Positions 61,228-64,000 of a DNA stretch of 64,000 bases are shown one piece after another. Below the pieces are notes generated by a model that was not told the DNA's origin, searched no databases, and was given only the letters and a program-made list of their open reading frames with translations. The position numbers and the translations under genes are program-made. This stretch comes from Spirochaetota bacterium (GTDB taxonomy: Bacteria > Spirochaetota > Spirochaetia > Treponematales > Treponemataceae), in the NCBI GenBank assembly GCA_023393015.1, contig JAEWMY010000051.1:46893-110892 (forward strand), in the 5' to 3' direction. Positions within the stretch are counted from its first letter, which is position 1. Every line of letters starts with the position of its first letter.

Positions 61228-63077
61228 TGGCCCGCGACGACCGAAGGTCCCTCCGATTCGTTGCCTTTGCCGCGGTAATCTTTTTTTCCATGGGAGTGTA
61301 CGTCCTCAAGCTGTTTTCCATGCAGATCGTCCAGGGAGAGACGTACCGGACGCAATCCAGGAACATCTCTCAGAGATCGAGGCGTATCTCGGCGCAACGA
61401 GGGGAAATTTTCGACAGGAACGGTTCCGTTCCGATGGTGCTCAACATCGATTCGTTCGCCGTTGACATTACGCCCGGCGAGATACCGAAGGAATTGGTCA
61501 GCACGGTATTATCCCGCCTGTCGTCGTTAATCGACATTCCCGTGGCCGATATCGAAAAGAAAATTCCGGCCACGATCAGGCGATCCTTTCAGTCAGTGGA
61601 AATCAGGGCGAACGTCCCGTACAAGACCATCGCGTCGATAGCGGAGCGAATCGACGAATTGCCCGGGGTATCGTGGCATTCCAAACCTATCCGCAATTAC
61701 GTGGAAACCGGATCTATCGCGCACGTTCTCGGGTACGTTGGCGACATAACCCGCGAAGAACTCAAGATATTCTACAACAAGGGTTACACGACCAACAGCG
61801 TCATCGGCAAGGCGGGAATAGAGAAGCAGTACGACGAGCTTCTCCGCGGCGTGGACGGGTTTGAGTACAGGACTGTCGACGTGAAGGGCAGGTATATCGA
61901 GAACAGCACGAGCGTGAAGCCTCCCGAAATGGGCAAGAACCTCGTTCTCACGATCGACAGGAAGATACAGGTTCTCGCGGAGGACGCGTTGGGCGAGCGG
62001 ATCGGGTCCGCCGTCGTGCTAAAGCCCTCGACCGGCGAGATACTCGCCATGGTTTCGTATCCATCGTTCGATCCGAACCAGTTCAACAGCGACAGTTCGA
62101 ACGAGGCGTACCAGCAGCTGCTCGCCGAAAAGAACAATCCGTTGCTGAACCGCGTCGTCAACGCGAGCTATCCTCCCGCCTCCACGTTCAAGATAATCAT
62201 GTCCACCGCGCTTCTCGAGGAGTCGGCGATATCCCCCGACAAGAGGATCGACTGTCACGGGGAGATTGAGTACGGTGACCGCCTGTTTCGCTGCCATATC
62301 AGGAGACCGGGACACGGTCCCGTGGACTTGAAGAACGCCCTCGCGCAGTCATGCGACGTGTACTACTGGGTCGTCGGCCGCGACAACCTGGGCGTCGAAC
62401 GGATATCGTCCTACGCGCTCGAGTTCGGTTTGGGCCAGTCTGTCAACATAGACCTTCCCAGCCAGACCGCCGGATTCGTGCCGACTCCGCAATGGAAGGA
62501 ACGGAAGTTTCACGAGCGATGGCTGGGCGGCGACACGATGAACATGTCCATCGGGCAGGGATACCTCCTCACGTCTCCGCTGCAGATGGCGAACGCGGTC
62601 GCGATGATCGTGAACGGCGGAACGATTTACCGACCGCACCTCCTGAAGGAAGTGCACGATCCGGTTTCCAACACGGTACTCGAGGTTAAAACGCCCGAGA
62701 TCCTTCACAAGAGCAATATCGGCCAGGACGTGTTCGCGCGCGTGCGCGAGGACATGCGGTACGTGATTTCCGACGGAACCGCCCAGTTTCCGATGAACAA
62801 CAAGGTAGTGAAAACCGCCGGCAAGACTGGAACCGCCGAAGTTGGATTCGCCGACAGATGGCACTCCTGGATGGTGGCCTACGGGCCCTACGACGCCCCT
62901 CCCGAGGAAGCGGTCGTCGTCGTCGTAATGGTCGAGGCGACGAATCCCTGGGAATGGTGGGCTCCGTACGCGACGAACATCATCTTCCAGGGAATATTCG
63001 CCGATCAGACGTATGACGAGGCCGTTGACAAGCTCGGATTCAGGTTTATCGCGGGGCCAAGGGGACGACGGGAATGA
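61227..63077 (+). CDS. mrdA: Penicillin-binding protein 2 (elongasome transpeptidase)
   Basis: Class B transpeptidase that cross-links wall in elongation. From the ATG at 61227 it has 616 residues: an N-terminal membrane helix (about 9-30), a dimerisation domain, and the penicillin-binding fold with the acylated Ser in PPASTFK, QSCD as the second box (SxN in most enzymes, here SCD) and KTAGKTGTAEVG as the third box. Beta-lactams would target it. Its stop overlaps rodA by 4 bp. Confidence 0.95.
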   Translation: MARDDRRSLRFVAFAAVIFFSMGVYVLKLFSMQIVQGETYRTQSRNISQRSRRISAQRGEIFDRNGSVPMVLNIDSFAVDITPGEIPKELVSTVLSRLSSLIDIPVADIEKKIPATIRRSFQSVEIRANVPYKTIASIAERIDELPGVSWHSKPIRNYVETGSIAHVLGYVGDITREELKIFYNKGYTTNSVIGKAGIEKQYDELLRGVDGFEYRTVDVKGRYIENSTSVKPPEMGKNLVLTIDRKIQVLAEDALGERIGSAVVLKPSTGEILAMVSYPSFDPNQFNSDSSNEAYQQLLAEKNNPLLNRVVNASYPPASTFKIIMSTALLEESAISPDKRIDCHGEIEYGDRLFRCHIRRPGHGPVDLKNALAQSCDVYYWVVGRDNLGVERISSYALEFGLGQSVNIDLPSQTAGFVPTPQWKERKFHERWLGGDTMNMSIGQGYLLTSPLQMANAVAMIVNGGTIYRPHLLKEVHDPVSNTVLEVKTPEILHKSNIGQDVFARVREDMRYVISDGTAQFPMNNKVVKTAGKTGTAEVGFADRWHSWMVAYGPYDAPPEEAVVVVVMVEATNPWEWWAPYATNIIFQGIFADQTYDEAVDKLGFRFIAGPRGRRE

Positions 63078-64000
63078 ACATCAGGAACTTCACGTATTTC
63101 GATTATATGATCTTCCTCGCGACGGTCTTGCTGTCGACGACCGGTATCCTGTTCATCTATTCTTCGGGGATAAACTCGGAGGGCGTCAACGTATCGAAAG
63201 AGTACATCAAGCAAATAGTTTGGGCGGTAACCGGAGTCGTCATACTCGGCGTCGTGACGTTCACCGATTACAGAAGATACGCGGACAGGACCTCGCTCAT
63301 GTTCGCCGTAATGATGGTCATTCTCCTGTATACGAGGATTTTCGGTCGGTATGTCAACGGGGCGAAAAGCTGGATCGGTATCGGCGAGTTCGGGGTACAA
63401 CCGTCAGAGTTCACGAAGCTCGTGTACATAGTGTATCTCGCCTGGTTCCTCGACCGCTCGCGGAGAACCGACAGCCCGTTCGCCCGCTTCGCTAAGGCCC
63501 TCGCGATCATGTGCGTTCCCATGCTCTTGATACTCTCCCAGCCCGATCTCGGAACGGCATCCGTCTACGTTCCCATATTTCTCGCGATGTGCTTCATGGC
63601 GAAAGTACCGCTGAGGTATCTCGCGATGGTGTTTTTCGGGGGAGCGTTGACCGTCTTGTTCACGGTATTGCCGTTGTGGGAAACCTCGATTCATCGCTCC
63701 GCGATTCCCGCGGTACGGATACTGACGGAGATGCGATTCACGCTGATAGCCCTCGTCGCGCTGTCGATTATCTCGATACTCGGCGTGATCGGACACGTTC
63801 TGTTCAAGGCGAAGTACTATTACTGGATTGCGTTCGCGACGGGGCTCGTGATCTTCGCTCTGCTCGGATCCATCGGGGCGTCGCACGTTCTGAGGGACTA
63901 TCAGATAATGCGCTTGATCGTATTCCTGGACCCGTACGTGGACGAGCTCGGATCGGGCTGGAATATCATACAGTCGATTACCGCCATCGGTTCCGGGGGG
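63074..64000 (+). CDS. rodA: Rod-shape SEDS polymerase RodA, N-terminal 309 residues (cut by window edge)
   Basis: Peptidoglycan glycosyltransferase that pairs with MrdA. The frame runs to the window edge without a stop. SEDS features visible: FIYSSGINS in the first loop, GAKSWIGIGEFGVQPSEFTKL, SQPDLGTASVYVP (the catalytic Asp of the family lies in QPDLG), and GSGWNIIQS near the edge. Multiple membrane helices. The missing part should hold the last helices. Confidence 0.95.
   Translation, partial: MNIRNFTYFDYMIFLATVLLSTTGILFIYSSGINSEGVNVSKEYIKQIVWAVTGVVILGVVTFTDYRRYADRTSLMFAVMMVILLYTRIFGRYVNGAKSWIGIGEFGVQPSEFTKLVYIVYLAWFLDRSRRTDSPFARFAKALAIMCVPMLLILSQPDLGTASVYVPIFLAMCFMAKVPLRYLAMVFFGGALTVLFTVLPLWETSIHRSAIPAVRILTEMRFTLIALVALSIISILGVIGHVLFKAKYYYWIAFATGLVIFALLGSIGASHVLRDYQIMRLIVFLDPYVDELGSGWNIIQSITAIGSGG

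Overview
The window is a GC-rich, gene-dense chromosomal segment from a spirochaete, most likely a relative of Treponema. Supporting signs are lipoproteins with spirochaete-style lipoboxes (SSC, VSC), an LIC_12708-type lipoprotein, TPR and HEAT proteins, a CpXC-domain protein, and the order mltG-dnaG-rpoD-C4 zinc protein followed by rnpB and mreBCD-mrdA-rodA. I see no insertion sequence, prophage, integrase or CRISPR array. Almost everything is core genome, packed into operons with 1-11 bp overlaps.

Layout. 1-7.5 kb: hisS (cut by the window edge), coaX, a neuB-family synthase, a small zinc protein, yebC, and the recombination/tRNA-modification group ruvC-ruvA-ruvB-queA. 7.5-14.1 kb, minus strand: a six-gene block read in the order NusG-like antiterminator (LoaP/RfaH type), NDP-sugar dehydratase, DegT aminotransferase, then a three-subunit molybdenum-hydroxylase-like complex whose large subunit has lost the cofactor-binding motifs. 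14.2-17.3 kb: an exported protein, an RlpA-like/SPOR protein with a repeat stalk, and a diacylglycerol-kinase-type lipid kinase. 17.4-23.2 kb: secA divergent from a lipoprotein-led operon ending in a Nudix hydrolase and an SH3-like lipoprotein. 23.2-28.1 kb, minus: an unknown gene, a COG2509 flavoprotein, rsmD, two spirochaetal proteins (one TPR) and rlmN. 28.1-31.5 kb: rpsF-ssb-rpsR-rplI-dnaB. 31.5-41.1 kb, minus: maf, rpsB-tsf-frr-uppS-cdsA-dxr-rseP, then a CpXC protein and a beta-propeller protein. 41.1-50 kb: tRNA-Arg, a HEAT protein, a lipoprotein, coaD, rpmF-acpP-rnc, cca, a thiamine pyrophosphokinase, an SPFH-like protein, a small membrane protein, aroH-glgA, tRNA-Thr and tRNA-Tyr. 50.2-64 kb: a YkgJ-type protein, an MBL hydrolase, a 59-residue protein, mltG-dnaG-rpoD-C4 zinc protein, rnpB, a TPR protein and mreB-mreC-mreD-mrdA-rodA (rodA cut by the window edge).

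Two observations stand out. First, many genes (hisS, neuB, ruvC, ruvA, secA, a lipoprotein gene, and less exactly cca, aroH and the COG2509 gene) have a good -35/-10 pair placed so that the predicted +1 falls on, or within about three bases of, the start codon. They should be made as leaderless mRNAs. Ribosomal and several other genes have ordinary leaders with Shine-Dalgarno sites. Second, the Mo-hydrolase-like complex keeps both 2Fe-2S clusters and a FAD subunit but has lost the catalytic Glu, the conserved Arg and the GGFGG loop of its large subunit, and it is co-transcribed with sugar-nucleotide genes behind an antiterminator.

Other points are a near-perfect 44-bp palindrome before the yebC promoter, a perfect 12-bp stem between rpsB and tsf, extensions on ribosomal proteins S2, S18 and L9, and a glycogen synthase whose KxGG motif reads EAGG. 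All calls come from reading the sequence and remembered family features; no database search was run.
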